This document shows positions 43,352 to 54,384 of a stretch of DNA of 64,000 bases, one piece after another. Location: positions 3,326,001-3,390,000 of the forward strand of contig NZ_CP011801.1 in the NCBI RefSeq assembly GCF_001273775.1, read 5' to 3'. The translations under genes and the position numbers were made by a program. The notes under the pieces are model-generated. The model saw nothing but the letters and a program-made list of their open reading frames with translations, did not search any database and was not told the origin of the DNA. The stretch is from Nitrospira moscoviensis. GTDB lineage: Bacteria; Nitrospirota; Nitrospiria; Nitrospirales; Nitrospiraceae. How positions within the stretch are numbered: position 1 is the stretch's first letter; every line of letters begins with the position of its first letter.

Positions 43352-43380
43352 TTGACATGCTTGCATCCTTCCGATATGGT
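43352..43380 (+). promoter_or_regulatory. Promoter of the DUF4321 gene
   Basis: TTGACA (43352-43357) and TATGGT (43375-43380) are 17 bases apart. It lies back-to-back with the ffh promoter, with the two -35 boxes 23 bases apart. Confidence 0.7.
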
Positions 43381-43430
43381 GCCTCTGGTTTTCCCTAGGC
43401 GAGCAGACAGACGGGAGGGACGGCGACCGC

Positions 43431-43687
43431 GTGCGGAAATCACCCTGGATTCTCCTCATCTTCGTGCTCATCGGCGGATTACTGGGTGGGATTCTGGGGG
43501 AAATCCTCCATGTCATGGCTCCTCAAGGAACCATCCAAAGCATCTTCTCCACCCACTTCACCCCCGGCATCAGTCCCCCGCTCACGATCGACCTTGTCCT
43601 GCTCAAATTGACCCTCGGCTTCAGCATCAAGGTCAACATCTTGAGCATTCTGGGGATGTTTATCGGCGTTTACCTCTACAAGCACGT

Positions 43688-43691
<4 letters not shown>
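43431..43691 (+). CDS. DUF4321 small membrane protein
   Basis: The 86-residue protein has two hydrophobic segments (residues ~6-28 and ~62-83) around a short loop, with [19 protein letters not shown] and [12 protein letters not shown] matching the DUF4321 pattern. Its function is unknown. The start is GTG 43431 with GGGAGGGA upstream. Its TAA stop shares the palindromic TTAA with the stop of the convergent uvrB gene. Confidence 0.88.
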
Positions 43692-45685
<1,994 letters not shown>

Positions 45686-45751
45686 GGGGATCTCCGGGCA
45701 TGATCATACCAAAGAGGCGGGGACGGCTCTACGGCGGCCGGCCGCGCAGCG

Positions 45752-45789
45752 AAAAAAAAGAGGGCTGCCGAACATGTCCGGCAGCCCTC
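45752..45789 (-). terminator. Rho-independent terminator of the RRM gene
   Basis: An 11-bp perfect stem (45760-45770 with 45779-45789) with an 8-base loop, followed on the minus strand by eight T's (45752-45759). It lies about 20 bases after the RRM gene stop. Confidence 0.92.
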
Positions 45790-45808
45790 CCACAACCACG
45801 CGTCCGGA

Positions 45809-46108
45809 CTAGTGCCGTCCGCCTCCGAATCCGCCGCGCCCTCCCCCGCCGGAACGGGGCTCCTGAGGACGGGCTTCGTTCACCGTCAAGGTACGGCCGC
45901 CGAGCTGCGTGCCGTTCAACGCGGCGATCGCCGCCTGAGCTTCCGAGTCCGACGACATTTCCACGAAGCCGAATCCGCGGGACTGGCCCGTGAACTTGTC
46001 CGTGATAATGCGGGCTGAGGCGACCGACCCGTGCGCCGCGAACAGATCGCTTAGCTGTTGCTCAGTTGTCGAATAGGGCAAACCGCCCACGTAGATCTTC
46101 GAACCCAT
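45809..46108 (-). CDS. RRM-domain RNA-binding protein
   Basis: The 99-residue protein is a single RNA recognition motif of the cyanobacterial Rbp type. RNP2 is KIYVGGLPY at residues 4-12 and RNP1 is RGFGFVEM near residue 44. The last ~20 residues are rich in glycine and arginine (SGGGGRGGFGGGRH), a flexible RNA-binding tail. A strong AAAGGAGG precedes ATG 46108, and a rho-independent terminator follows. Such proteins are often cold-induced; that is family knowledge, not visible here. It is a single-gene unit. Confidence 0.93.
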   Translation of the reverse strand: MGSKIYVGGLPYSTTEQQLSDLFAAHGSVASARIITDKFTGQSRGFGFVEMSSDSEAQAAIAALNGTQLGGRTLTVNEARPQEPRSGGGGRGGFGGGRH

Positions 46109-46365
46109 TGGGTTCCTCCTTTGAGATAATGGTGTTGTCTTGGACTCGAGAAAGACACGAGGAAGGAATGGGCCGAAGACGTCAACACAGCGGCGACTTA
46201 GCTCTGCTTCCGATCAGATTCCCGGGCAGGACCAAAACAACAACCGTTCAGGCCTTGTTCACTCTCCGCGCTTGCTTGCCAGGCCTCTTACAAACAAGTA
46301 GCTCATGCTACTCCAGTCGCCGGAACAAACGCAAGCTCTCCCCGGAATCCCGCTTCGGCACACGA
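46109..46365. other. Upstream region of the RRM gene, no gene seen
   Basis: These 257 bases separate the RRM start from the end of the next minus-strand gene. It has the RRM Shine-Dalgarno at its left end. I see no convincing -35/-10 pair and no coding sequence; a long 5' leader is possible. Confidence 0.5.
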
Positions 46366-47136
46366 TCAGTACGCTGCCGGCGCGGAGAGCGGCCGATGCG
46401 AAAACAGCGGGACCGCGTGGAAGCTGTCGAAAAACAAAGAAGAATTCCCGCTTGCCAGCAGACCGACTTGGCCGAGCCCCAAGGTCTGATCTTCAACCGA
46501 GAGCACCAGGGTTCCGTCGACGAAGGTCTCGATAAAATCTTTGCTGATGATCGTATTCCGCTGCACGCGCAGGGTATGCCAGTCGACCGGCTTGAGCTTC
46601 ACGGGAGCCTGCGCCAGCACGGCTTCACGGCCGTCCACGACTCGGATCACTTGCACGGTTGAACCCTTCAGATCGACGACACCGGCATAGAAATTCGCCG
46701 CGTCTTTCGCGCCGAAGGCGATTCCGCCGATCGCCGCCGCGCCGTCGCCGCCGCGGAACCGCACCGTCACATCCGGATACTCATAATCCAGCCCCTCGGC
46801 CAGCAGGAGTTGACGGCATCCCGTGCACGAAGAGGCGACGGCCAGGACGTTCGGACGGGAGGGGGCCGTCTCATCGGGCTGCACGCTCCACGTCGCAGGC
46901 TGCGCTTGATCCGATGATCGGCCGCCGAAGCCGGCCGGGGGCTTGTTGATCTCGTCCTTATCGAAGGTCCATTTGTGAAACAGCCCGCCCGTGGCCTGCT
47001 TCTTCAGATTCGCCTCTTTTTCCTCCTGCGTTTCCCGTTGAACCGCAAACGTATGCGGCTCACCGCCCGCCACGCTCATGCCGAATACCACGAGCATGCA
47101 CAAAACCCTTCTCCCGGTTGACGTTGCGACATTCAT
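46366..47136 (-). CDS. Exported DUF1080/concanavalin-like protein
   Basis: The ~256-residue protein has a signal peptide (residues 1-31) and a jelly-roll lectin/glucanase-like domain of the type seen in DUF1080 proteins: GLFHKWTFDKDEINKPPAGF, FRGGDGAAAIGGIAFGAKD, VDWHTLRVQRNTI, FVDGTLVLSVED and QVGLLASGNSSLFFDSF. These suggest carbohydrate or surface binding; no catalytic residues can be assigned. A SSCTGCRQLL cysteine pair may form a disulfide. ATG 47136 gives a good leader. It follows a small gene by about 33 bases. Confidence 0.75.
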   Translation of the reverse strand: MNVATSTGRRVLCMLVVFGMSVAGGEPHTFAVQRETQEEKEANLKKQATGGLFHKWTFDKDEINKPPAGFGGRSSDQAQPATWSVQPDETAPSRPNVLAVASSCTGCRQLLLAEGLDYEYPDVTVRFRGGDGAAAIGGIAFGAKDAANFYAGVVDLKGSTVQVIRVVDGREAVLAQAPVKLKPVDWHTLRVQRNTIISKDFIETFVDGTLVLSVEDQTLGLGQVGLLASGNSSLFFDSFHAVPLFSHRPLSAPAAY

Positions 47137-47169
47137 GTTCCTGTTCCTTCTGCCCAATATGCGTGACGG

Positions 47170-47433
47170 CTAGCGCCTGCCGTCGGTCTTATCCGATGCC
47201 TGACGGATCCGCAGAATTTCCTGCTGCAGGCGATCCCGCTCGGCCAAAATCTTTTTTCTCCGCTGCCAACGGTTCCACGTCCACCACCGAAGCTTCTCGC
47301 TGAATGTCACGGTCGGGGGTGCGGCGCTGCCGACCGGTTGATGCTGAAACTCGTAACCTTGATGACTGTCACGGCGCTCGAAAAATCTGGCGTAGAGGTG
47401 ATCGTACAATCCGTTCCCCGACCCACCGGCCAC
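47170..47433 (-). CDS. Small hypothetical protein
   Basis: An 87-codon frame starting at GTG 47433 with AAGGAGTGGGAT before it. The product is basic and aromatic in the middle (LRWWTWNRWQRRKK) with a helical C-terminus (RDRLQQEILRIRQ). No family is recognised and no signal peptide is seen. The ribosome-binding site and close spacing to the next gene argue that it is real, but it could be non-coding. Confidence 0.5.
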   Translation of the reverse strand: MAGGSGNGLYDHLYARFFERRDSHQGYEFQHQPVGSAAPPTVTFSEKLRWWTWNRWQRRKKILAERDRLQQEILRIRQASDKTDGRR

Positions 47434-47593
47434 ATCCCACTCCTTCCGTTACAACAACGACTCCGGCTCTGTACTCTCTGTCGACGGATCGATGCGGACG
47501 CATAGTACCGTGCCATGAGAAGGCTGCGCAACGGGCGGCCCGGCGCCTCCTCCTATGCTATAGTAGCCCCCGCGACGCGCGCCCGGCGAGTGG

Positions 47594-49054
47594 ATGATGG
47601 ACCCAGGACGAATCTCTGCACTCCTCCTCTCTGTTGCCCTTCTGCCCTGTCTGGTCCAGGCTGCATCGCTCGACGATACAGAACCGGCGCTGGCTCCTTC
47701 CCTCGCTCGGATATCACCTGAGCGGATGCAGGCCGATATTGCCGCGCTCAGCGCGCCGGAGTTTCAGGGCCGCCAGGCCGGTACGGAAGGCGATCGGCGC
47801 TCCGCCGCTTGGATCGGGGACCGGTTCCGCTCCATCGGCCTGGCCCTTGCCACGATTGCTGACCGGCTTTCAGGCGACCAAGCCCCGACCGGCTTCATGA
47901 CGTCCGTCGTCACGGCTCCGGTCATCGACACGGACCCCGTCCTCCGCCTTGGATCAGCGATGTCTCTACACACCATCCAACTAGGAACCGACTATTTGCC
48001 CGTTCTGGATTCCTCGTCCGCCGATGTCCAAGCGCCCATCGTGTTCGTCGGGTACGGCACGGGTGAAGAATATGGGAACGTAGAGGTGACCAATTGCATC
48101 GTCCTGTTCCTGCGGGGAAAGCCTGAACGTGCAACAGCGGCGTTGAGCCATGCCGACAAGGTTCGGCTGGCGCGGGCCAAAGGAGCAGCCGGCTATCTGA
48201 CCGCCACCGGCCCGATCCTGGGCCCCTACGAGATCAGACGCGGTGTCACCGGGACACCGCGCGCGTTTTACGCGCAGTTGCCGGAGTCCGAAACCCTCCC
48301 AGGCGCCTGGATCAGCACACAAAGGGCGGAGACTATCGTCAGTGACCTGCGTGAACGTCAAGCGAAGCTCAATACGGAACCTTCACCGCAATCGATCCGA
48401 ACGGAGCATTACGCGGGACTCCACTGGCAGACTCACCGACGGGAAGGCCTCTTGATCAACGTCGTGGCGCTGCTCCCCGGCACGGGCTCCGAGGCCATCG
48501 TGATCGGCGCCCATCGGGACCATTTCGGCAGCACGGCGGGGCTCGTCTTCCCAGGCGCGGACGACAATGCCTCAGGCACGGCGGTGATGCTGGAGGTCGC
48601 CCGGCTCCTGACGTCCAGCGGATGGCGGTCGAAACACACGATTCTCTTTGTCTCATTCAGCGGAGAGGAACGGGACCTGTTGGGATCGCGGCTCTACGTC
48701 GCTCGCCCGGCGATGCCTCTCACCCGGACTAAGGCCATGATCAACATCGATCACGCCGGCGTCGGCAACGGGCGGCTTACGGTCGGCGTGACGGGACTGG
48801 ACAAGACGACCGCACAGGCAGCGGGACAACCGGCAGGCTTACCCGACAAACTCGACCTCTTCGGATTCTTCCCCGGCGGAGATCACGTGCCGTTCAAGGA
48901 AGCCGGTGTGCCCACGATCACGGTGGTCAGCGGCGGAGTCCATCCGCACTTCCATCGACCCACCGATACGGCCGACACGATCGATCCGGAAATCCTGCGG
49001 AACGTCGCGCGCTACGTTTTGGCGCTCGTGTGGCATTTGTCGGACGCTCCCTGA
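47594..49054 (+). CDS. M28-family zinc aminopeptidase, exported
   Basis: The 486-residue protein has a signal peptide (residues 1-23), a PA-like insert (about 130-200, IVFVGYGTGEEYG), and an M28 domain with all five zinc ligands visible: GAHRDHFG, GADDNASGTA, SGEERDLLGSR, INIDHAG and HPHFHRPTDT. It should cleave N-terminal residues from peptides in the periplasm. It starts with ATG ATG; a TATAGT -10-like box lies about 30 bases upstream without a clear -35. The flanking genes do not suggest a pathway. Confidence 0.88.
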   Translation: MMDPGRISALLLSVALLPCLVQAASLDDTEPALAPSLARISPERMQADIAALSAPEFQGRQAGTEGDRRSAAWIGDRFRSIGLALATIADRLSGDQAPTGFMTSVVTAPVIDTDPVLRLGSAMSLHTIQLGTDYLPVLDSSSADVQAPIVFVGYGTGEEYGNVEVTNCIVLFLRGKPERATAALSHADKVRLARAKGAAGYLTATGPILGPYEIRRGVTGTPRAFYAQLPESETLPGAWISTQRAETIVSDLRERQAKLNTEPSPQSIRTEHYAGLHWQTHRREGLLINVVALLPGTGSEAIVIGAHRDHFGSTAGLVFPGADDNASGTAVMLEVARLLTSSGWRSKHTILFVSFSGEERDLLGSRLYVARPAMPLTRTKAMINIDHAGVGNGRLTVGVTGLDKTTAQAAGQPAGLPDKLDLFGFFPGGDHVPFKEAGVPTITVVSGGVHPHFHRPTDTADTIDPEILRNVARYVLALVWHLSDAP

Positions 49055-49083
49055 GCGCGGATGCCGCAGGGAGAGAAGGCCCG

Positions 49084-49515
49084 TCATGGAATCTCATCAA
49101 ACAGCGTGGACTGAATCGGCGGCAAGGGAGGCGTCTGGCGCGGCGGGCCGGGCAGCACCACCGGGGACCCGATTTGGTTCGCGCCTTGAATCAGACCGAT
49201 CGAGAGCTGAGGGCCGAGCGTCATGACCGCACCGCTCCAGGCTTGCCCAGTCGTCGGATTCCGAAAGCTATACGACTGGAAATTCTGACCGGGGTTATAC
49301 AGGTAACCCTGCGTCCCTTGATTATCGAGGTACAGGTTGCCCGGCCCGACTAAGTTGAACAGCGGCGCCACGCCGCCGTCGAAGGACCGGATGCCGGAGA
49401 CGCTTTGTGCCCACACAGCGGCGGCGCCGTTCATGTCTGCTATAGCCGCGAACAAGACGGACAACAGGACAATACCGATATCGCGACGAAGCAGGCTGGA
49501 GAATCGTTCATTCAT
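49084..49515 (-). CDS. Small exported protein, unknown function
   Basis: A 143-residue frame with a signal peptide (residues 1-36, ending VWAQS). The mature part is rich in G, N, P and Q (NLVGPGNLYLDNQGTQGYLYNPGQNFQSYSF region) and ends in a proline-rich tail (PGPPRQTPPLPPIQ). No domain is recognised; it has the look of a surface or matrix protein. It is divergent from the tolC-like gene, with about 60 bases between. Confidence 0.65.
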   Translation of the reverse strand: MNERFSSLLRRDIGIVLLSVLFAAIADMNGAAAVWAQSVSGIRSFDGGVAPLFNLVGPGNLYLDNQGTQGYLYNPGQNFQSYSFRNPTTGQAWSGAVMTLGPQLSIGLIQGANQIGSPVVLPGPPRQTPPLPPIQSTLFDEIP

Positions 49516-49576
49516 GGTACAACCCCACGACAACTGTAGTATGATCGCCTCCGCTTTCCGGATTCAAGGAGGATCT

Positions 49577-51139
49577 ATGGTCACGAGATTCCATACCACG
49601 CTCCTCTGCGGCGTCGGCCTGCTGTCCGCGATCGCGATCGGCGCGCCCGATTTCTCCTACGGTCAGGACCCGGGCAAGCCGGCCCCCGCGGCGGAGCGGC
49701 GCGAGGCCGTCTCCCTCTCCGACGCGGCGCTGCGCGCCCTGCAGAACAACCTCGATATTTCCATCAGCCGGCACACCAAGGAAAGCCGTCTGGCGGACAT
49801 TCTAGTCGAGCAGGCCAAGTTCGATCCAACCCTCAGCGTCAACGGCCAATACAATCGCACGGTGAATCCACTGAACCGGCCGGTCTTCGGCGGCACCGGT
49901 TTTACCCTGAATGAGATCACGACCTTCGATCAACGCAGCCATTCCGTGACCGTCGACGCCACGCAGAACTTGATTACCGGCGGCAACGTGGATCTGAATT
50001 ATAGCCCCGCCCGTTCGAACGTGAACCAGAACGTGGCGACCGGTTTCCTGTTCAATCCGGCCTACACCGGCGGCCTGGCCCTGACCCTGACGCAGCCGCT
50101 GTTGCGCAACGCCGGCATCGACATCACGAAGACCTTCATCAAGATCGCGCAAAACAACGCCGAAGTGGAGCAGCACGTCTTCCGCGATCGGGTGCTCACC
50201 GTGCTGGCGACTGTCGAACAGGCCTATTGGGAATTGGTTTTCTCCAACGAAAACCTGAAAGTGGCCCAGGCGGCGTTGAAGGCGGCGGAGGAATTGCTGG
50301 CGTCGAATCGTGCCAAAGCGAAAGCCGGCATCATGTCGATCGTCGATGTGCTGCAGGCCGAGGCGGCCGTCGCGTCGCGCGTCGAGCAGATCCTGCTCGC
50401 CGAAAAAGCCATCCGCGATCAGGAGGACCAGCTCCGCCGGCTGCTCAATCCCGGCGAAGCAGAATTGCGGCAGGATGTCCGCCTGACCCCGATCGACCAG
50501 CCGGTCACACTCCTGGCGCCGATCAGCCTGCAGGAAGCCATCGACACGGCCATCGAGCTGCGGCCCGAAATCGTGCAGGCGAAGAAAAATGTGGACACGA
50601 GCGCCATCAACACCAAGTTCGCGCGGAACCAGATGCTTCCGACCCTGTCGTTTCAGGGCACGATGGGATTGGCGGGCCTCGGCGGAGACTATGCCGACTC
50701 GGTGAACAGAAATTTCAGCGGCGACTTTTACAACTACGGCGCCGGCTTGGTCCTGAGCTATCCGTTGGGCAACCGCTCCGCGATCAGCACCTATAACAAG
50801 CGCCAACTGGAAGCCAAGAATGCGGAGGCCACCCTGGCGAGCGTGCGCCAGCAGATCATCGTCGGGGTGCGCGAAGCCGTACGGCGGGTGCAGACCGATT
50901 TCAAGCGGATCGAGACGACTCGGTCCGCGCGCATCATGGCGGAGAAGCAGTTGCAGGCCGAGCAGGAACGGCTGAAGGTGGGCTTGAGCACCACCCGATT
51001 CGTCCTGGACTTCCAGCGCGACCTCGCCACCGCCCAAGGCAACGAGCTGCGGGCGATCGTGGATTACAACAAGTCGCTCTCCAATCTGGCGCGGCACAAG
51101 GCGACGACGTTGGATCGCTACAATCTGGAACTGCAGTAG
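49577..51139 (+). CDS. TolC-family outer membrane efflux protein
   Basis: The 520-residue precursor has a signal peptide (residues 1-29, ending SYGQD) and two OEP repeats of long helices: EAVSLSDAALRALQNNLDI at the start and LQEAIDTAIELRPEIVQAKKNVD at the second half. It forms a trimeric outer-membrane channel that pairs with an inner-membrane exporter. No pump or adaptor gene is adjacent, so its partner is unknown. AAGGAGGATCT precedes ATG 49577, and TATGAT about 50 bases upstream could be a -10 box. Confidence 0.9.
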   Translation: MVTRFHTTLLCGVGLLSAIAIGAPDFSYGQDPGKPAPAAERREAVSLSDAALRALQNNLDISISRHTKESRLADILVEQAKFDPTLSVNGQYNRTVNPLNRPVFGGTGFTLNEITTFDQRSHSVTVDATQNLITGGNVDLNYSPARSNVNQNVATGFLFNPAYTGGLALTLTQPLLRNAGIDITKTFIKIAQNNAEVEQHVFRDRVLTVLATVEQAYWELVFSNENLKVAQAALKAAEELLASNRAKAKAGIMSIVDVLQAEAAVASRVEQILLAEKAIRDQEDQLRRLLNPGEAELRQDVRLTPIDQPVTLLAPISLQEAIDTAIELRPEIVQAKKNVDTSAINTKFARNQMLPTLSFQGTMGLAGLGGDYADSVNRNFSGDFYNYGAGLVLSYPLGNRSAISTYNKRQLEAKNAEATLASVRQQIIVGVREAVRRVQTDFKRIETTRSARIMAEKQLQAEQERLKVGLSTTRFVLDFQRDLATAQGNELRAIVDYNKSLSNLARHKATTLDRYNLELQ

Positions 51140-51147
51140 TCTGTGTC

Positions 51148-51858
51148 ATGGCCCCTGAGCCGGACCGCCAGGAGCCGCCGGCGAGAACAAGCGAATGGGG
51201 CGCCGCGCTGGCGCTCCTCCCCATCGCCGCCACGGTCGGTTATTACACCCTGCCCGCGCCGCTTCAAGCCCCGACGCTGATCCAGTTTCTGCCGCAACTC
51301 CTCGCCTACGGCACCATCGGACTGTGGGCGGCGCGGAACAGCGGGAGAGGCTTCCGTCTTGGACTGACTGCCGGGGGGATTGGAACCGGCCTCCGCTGGG
51401 GCCTCGCGACCGGCCTGCTTCTCGGCTGCGTGAATACGGCCACGATCCTTTTCGTCTTTCCATTCCTCGGTTATGACATCGCGTTCTTGAAGGACACGCC
51501 GCATGCCCGCCTGCCGGTCCTTGTCATGGCGCCCTGGTTCATCTGCGCCATCGCGGTCTTCGTGGAGCTCAATTTTCGCGGCTTTCTTCTCGGACGGCTT
51601 GCCGCTCTGGAAGCTCCCCGCTGGAAATCCCCGCGGTTTCAACGTTGGCCCCCGGTGGCACTGCTGGCGAGCGCGCTCACGTTTACATTCGATCCGTTCA
51701 TGGTGAATACTTTCAGACACCTCCACTGGATCGCTTTATGGGACGGCCTCATCTGGGGCGCCCTTTGGTTGCGCACCCGCAACCTCTGGATCACGATCGT
51801 AGCCCACGCCGTGGAAGTCATTGTGATGTACCTCGCAGTGCGAGCGGTCTTACGTTGA
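51148..51858 (+). CDS. CPBP-like intramembrane protein with a changed first motif
   Basis: A 236-residue polytopic membrane protein resembling CPBP (Abi/CAAX protease-like) proteins. Motif 1 reads VELNFRGFL near residue 130, where the family usually has E-E-x3-R; the first glutamate is replaced by valine. A later FRHLHW and a HAVEVIVMY helix could be motifs 2 and 3. Activity is therefore uncertain. It begins 8 bases after the tolC-like gene; its TGA stop is at the left end of a junction repeat. Confidence 0.7.
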   Translation: MAPEPDRQEPPARTSEWGAALALLPIAATVGYYTLPAPLQAPTLIQFLPQLLAYGTIGLWAARNSGRGFRLGLTAGGIGTGLRWGLATGLLLGCVNTATILFVFPFLGYDIAFLKDTPHARLPVLVMAPWFICAIAVFVELNFRGFLLGRLAALEAPRWKSPRFQRWPPVALLASALTFTFDPFMVNTFRHLHWIALWDGLIWGALWLRTRNLWITIVAHAVEVIVMYLAVRAVLR

Positions 51859-51945
51859 CCATTGCATTTCTCCATTGACGATTGATTCATTGGATAGGCG
51901 CGGCATGCAACGACTCAACCGGCAATGATTCAATGACTCAATTCC
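51853..51945. repeat. Junction repeat, ATTGATTCATTGG word, imperfect hairpin
   Basis: The left arm has CATTGACGATTGATTCATTGG and the right arm CAATGATTCAATGACTCAAT around a short centre. It fills the whole spacer between the CPBP-like gene and the RNase Z-like gene. Confidence 0.8.
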
Positions 51946-51946
51946 T

Positions 51947-52966
51947 ATGACGCCGTCCTTCTCCAGCTATCTCATCAATGATGTCTTCGGCGATCCGGGG
52001 GTCTATGTCGAGGTGCGCTGGTCGAAGCGTGCGCTGCTGTTCGATCTGGGTCACAACGACGCGTTGGGGCCGACCAGACTGCTCCGGGCGACGGACATTT
52101 TTATTTCCCACACGCATATGGACCACTTCATCGGGTTCGACGCCGTCCTGCGCGTGGCGCTGGGGCGCGGCAAGATCCTGCGTCTCTACGGCCCTCCGGG
52201 GCTGATCGACAACGTCCAGGGCAAGCTTCGCGGCTATACCTGGAACCTGGTCGATGGCTATCCCCTCTCGATCGACGTGCGTGAATTTCGTCGGGGAGAA
52301 CTGCACGGGGCCTCATTCCACGCGTCCGCCGGATTCCAGCTATGCCGGCACCCGCCAAGCCCGCTGGCGGCCGATGACACATCCGATATCTTTTCCGTGC
52401 TGACAGATCCCATGTTTACCGTCCGTGCCGTCGCTTTGAACCATCGCGTTCCGTCGTTCGCCTATTCGCTGGAAGAGCAGTTTCATATCAATGTGAACAA
52501 ACAGAAGCTGCACGAGGCCGGGCTCCCGGTCGGCGCCTGGCTCAAGGACGTGAAGCAGCACATCTGGCGGGGCCGGCCGGACGACTTTCGATTCACCGCG
52601 ACACTGTACGACGAGCACCGGCGCGAGGAGCGTGACTTCGTGCTCGGGGAATTGAAAGCACGATTTTTGACGATCTCGCGCGGGCAAAAGATCGTCTACG
52701 TCGTCGACGCCCGCTACGACGACGAGAACGAGGCGAAGATAGTCTCGCTCGCCAAAGGCGCCGATGTGTTCTACTGCGAGTCGCCCTATCTGGAAGCCGA
52801 CGCGGAAAAGGCGCGCGATCGATATCACCTCACCGCGAGGCAGGCCGGCCTCATGGCGCGCAAGGCCGGTGTGCGGGATCTGGTTGTCTTTCACTTCTCG
52901 CCGCGCTATACCGGTCAAGGCGATGCGCTCGAACGGGAAGCGCTGGACGCGTTTCGGGGCGGGTAA
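51947..52966 (+). CDS. Metallo-beta-lactamase-fold hydrolase, RNase Z-like
   Basis: The 339-residue protein has the MBL zinc motif ISHTHMDHFIGFD (about residues 53-65), an upstream LLFDLGHND strand, a NHRVPSFAYSLEE segment as in RNase Z, VYVVDARYDDENE, and a C-terminal FHFSPRY in place of the HFS motif of RNase Z. A tRNA 3' processing or related phosphodiesterase role is possible, but it is longer and more divergent than true RNase Z. ATG 51947 begins right after the junction repeat. Confidence 0.75.
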   Translation: MTPSFSSYLINDVFGDPGVYVEVRWSKRALLFDLGHNDALGPTRLLRATDIFISHTHMDHFIGFDAVLRVALGRGKILRLYGPPGLIDNVQGKLRGYTWNLVDGYPLSIDVREFRRGELHGASFHASAGFQLCRHPPSPLAADDTSDIFSVLTDPMFTVRAVALNHRVPSFAYSLEEQFHINVNKQKLHEAGLPVGAWLKDVKQHIWRGRPDDFRFTATLYDEHRREERDFVLGELKARFLTISRGQKIVYVVDARYDDENEAKIVSLAKGADVFYCESPYLEADAEKARDRYHLTARQAGLMARKAGVRDLVVFHFSPRYTGQGDALEREALDAFRGG

Positions 52967-52980
52967 CGGAGGAGGAGCTT

Positions 52981-53328
52981 GTGAGCGATCTGGCGAAGTA
53001 TGTGGTCTATTTTCTGCTCGGCGGGACGATCGTCAGTGTGTCGACCTATCTGGGATCGCAAGGACGATCGTATCTGGCCGCCTTCGCCAGCACCTTTCCC
53101 GCCATCACCGGCGCGACCTTCGTCCTCCTCTATCTGAACGGCGGCACCGACGCGATCGTCGCCTACGCCGAAAAACTCTTCTGGTTCGTGCCGCCCTGGA
53201 TCGTGTACGTCCTGGCGATGATCTTCGGCGTCCCGCGCTTCGGCTTCTGGCCCGCGATGGCCGGCTCGCTCCTCCTGTATATGGGCTGCGTCGGGTTTGT
53301 CCGGTTGGCGATCCGGTATCTGAGCTAA
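52981..53328 (+). CDS. Small four-helix membrane protein (DUF3147-like)
   Basis: The 115-residue protein has four predicted membrane helices (residues ~7-25, 32-52, 66-85, 90-112), separated by short loops (YLGSQGRSYLAAF; LNGGTDAIVAYAE). It resembles DUF3147 proteins, whose function is unknown. GTG 52981 follows GGAGGAGCTT, a good ribosome-binding site, 14 bases after the RNase Z-like gene. Confidence 0.7.
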   Translation: MSDLAKYVVYFLLGGTIVSVSTYLGSQGRSYLAAFASTFPAITGATFVLLYLNGGTDAIVAYAEKLFWFVPPWIVYVLAMIFGVPRFGFWPAMAGSLLLYMGCVGFVRLAIRYLS

Positions 53329-53356
53329 GCGTCCGGGGTTCGCGCCGCAAGGGGTC

Positions 53357-53932
53357 TTACCGGGCACCGTGGAAGTGCAGGCGCTTCATTTCGCCGACGG
53401 CGCTCACCATGTGGTCGAGCGTTTCCGTCACCGAACGACTGGCTTGTTGGGAGGGACCGTCGGCGCCGGCCCAGATGTCAGGCGGGTCGTCCATCTCATG
53501 TACATTTTGGCAAAACTGGAAGATCGTCCGCTTCCAATGCAGCGCATTGGACACACCGAGGAACTGCACCCGGTCCTGCCCGAACGGATCATCGAATTGC
53601 CCCGCCCGTAGCAGCCACAAGCTTTCCATCGCGGCCTGGCGCTCGGCGTTGAAGTCCAGGCCCTCCGCCCGTTCGTTCAGCGCCGCAAAGAATCCCGCCA
53701 CCACCCGGTCGGTTTCCGACTCAGGAAAGACGCCCACACAAGTCTGGACGAGGAGATACTTGTAGAACAAGAACACCTCGGCGTTGATCCGGGACTCCTG
53801 GGCCGAGGGATCGTAGGCCCGGGCCAGTTCCCGCAAGGATTCGGCCGGAGCGTCCTGGAGACTCGCGCCGAGCAAGTGGGCCAACTGGCGGCCGATCGTG
53901 AGATACCGAGCGGGCAAGGCATTCGAGCCCAT
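53357..53932 (-). CDS. Hypothetical cytoplasmic protein
   Basis: A 191-residue, mostly helical acidic protein without signal peptide or recognised domain. Notable segments are RINAEVFLFYKYLLVQTCVGVFPESE and MESLWLLRAGQFDDPFGQDR. Its start is three bases after the YbjQ-like gene stop, so they form a two-gene operon. I do not recognise a function. Confidence 0.65.
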   Translation of the reverse strand: MGSNALPARYLTIGRQLAHLLGASLQDAPAESLRELARAYDPSAQESRINAEVFLFYKYLLVQTCVGVFPESETDRVVAGFFAALNERAEGLDFNAERQAAMESLWLLRAGQFDDPFGQDRVQFLGVSNALHWKRTIFQFCQNVHEMDDPPDIWAGADGPSQQASRSVTETLDHMVSAVGEMKRLHFHGAR

Positions 53933-53935
53933 GTC

Positions 53936-54256
53936 CTATTCCACCACCACCGCGGTGCCGCTGGCGCTCACCATCAACATGCTGCTGTTGGCGCCGATCG
54001 TTTCATAATCGATGTCGATGCCGACGATCGCGTTGGCGCCCAGGTGCCGGGCCTGCTCGCGCATTTCACCCAGCGCAATGTCCTTGGCCTTGCGGAGCTC
54101 CGCCTCGTAGGAAGCCGAGCGCCCACCGACAATGTCGCGAATCGAGGCGAAGAAGTCGCGGAAGATGTTGGCGCCCAGGATGGCGTCCCCCGAGACGAGC
54201 CCCACATACTTCACTGCCTTCCGCCCTTCAATCGTAGGTGTCGTCGACAGAATCAT
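53936..54256 (-). CDS. YbjQ/UPF0145 family protein
   Basis: The 106-residue protein matches YbjQ: an N-terminal strand [38 protein letters not shown], then [22 protein letters not shown]. YbjQ forms pentameric rings with a dodecin-like fold; metal binding was suggested, but its role is unclear. GAGGAGGAACC precedes the ATG. The hypothetical gene downstream is coupled. Confidence 0.92.
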   Translation of the reverse strand: MILSTTPTIEGRKAVKYVGLVSGDAILGANIFRDFFASIRDIVGGRSASYEAELRKAKDIALGEMREQARHLGANAIVGIDIDYETIGANSSMLMVSASGTAVVVE

Positions 54257-54326
54257 GGTTCCTCCTCAACAGATGGCCCATCCTCTCATTCCCGCCGCCG
54301 TTCACCAAGCCTTTCCCGAATCCCCG

Positions 54327-54355
54327 TTGAAGCGATGCCCGAGGGTTGCTAGGAT
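54327..54355 (+). promoter_or_regulatory. uvrA promoter
   Basis: TTGAAG (54327-54332) and TAGGAT (54350-54355) are 17 bases apart. Transcription should start near 54362, which rules out the earlier TTG at 54346 as a start and supports TTG 54385. No LexA-like palindrome is visible. Confidence 0.65.
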
Positions 54356-54384
54356 CACCTGTTTGCACGAGAGGACCGCGACCC

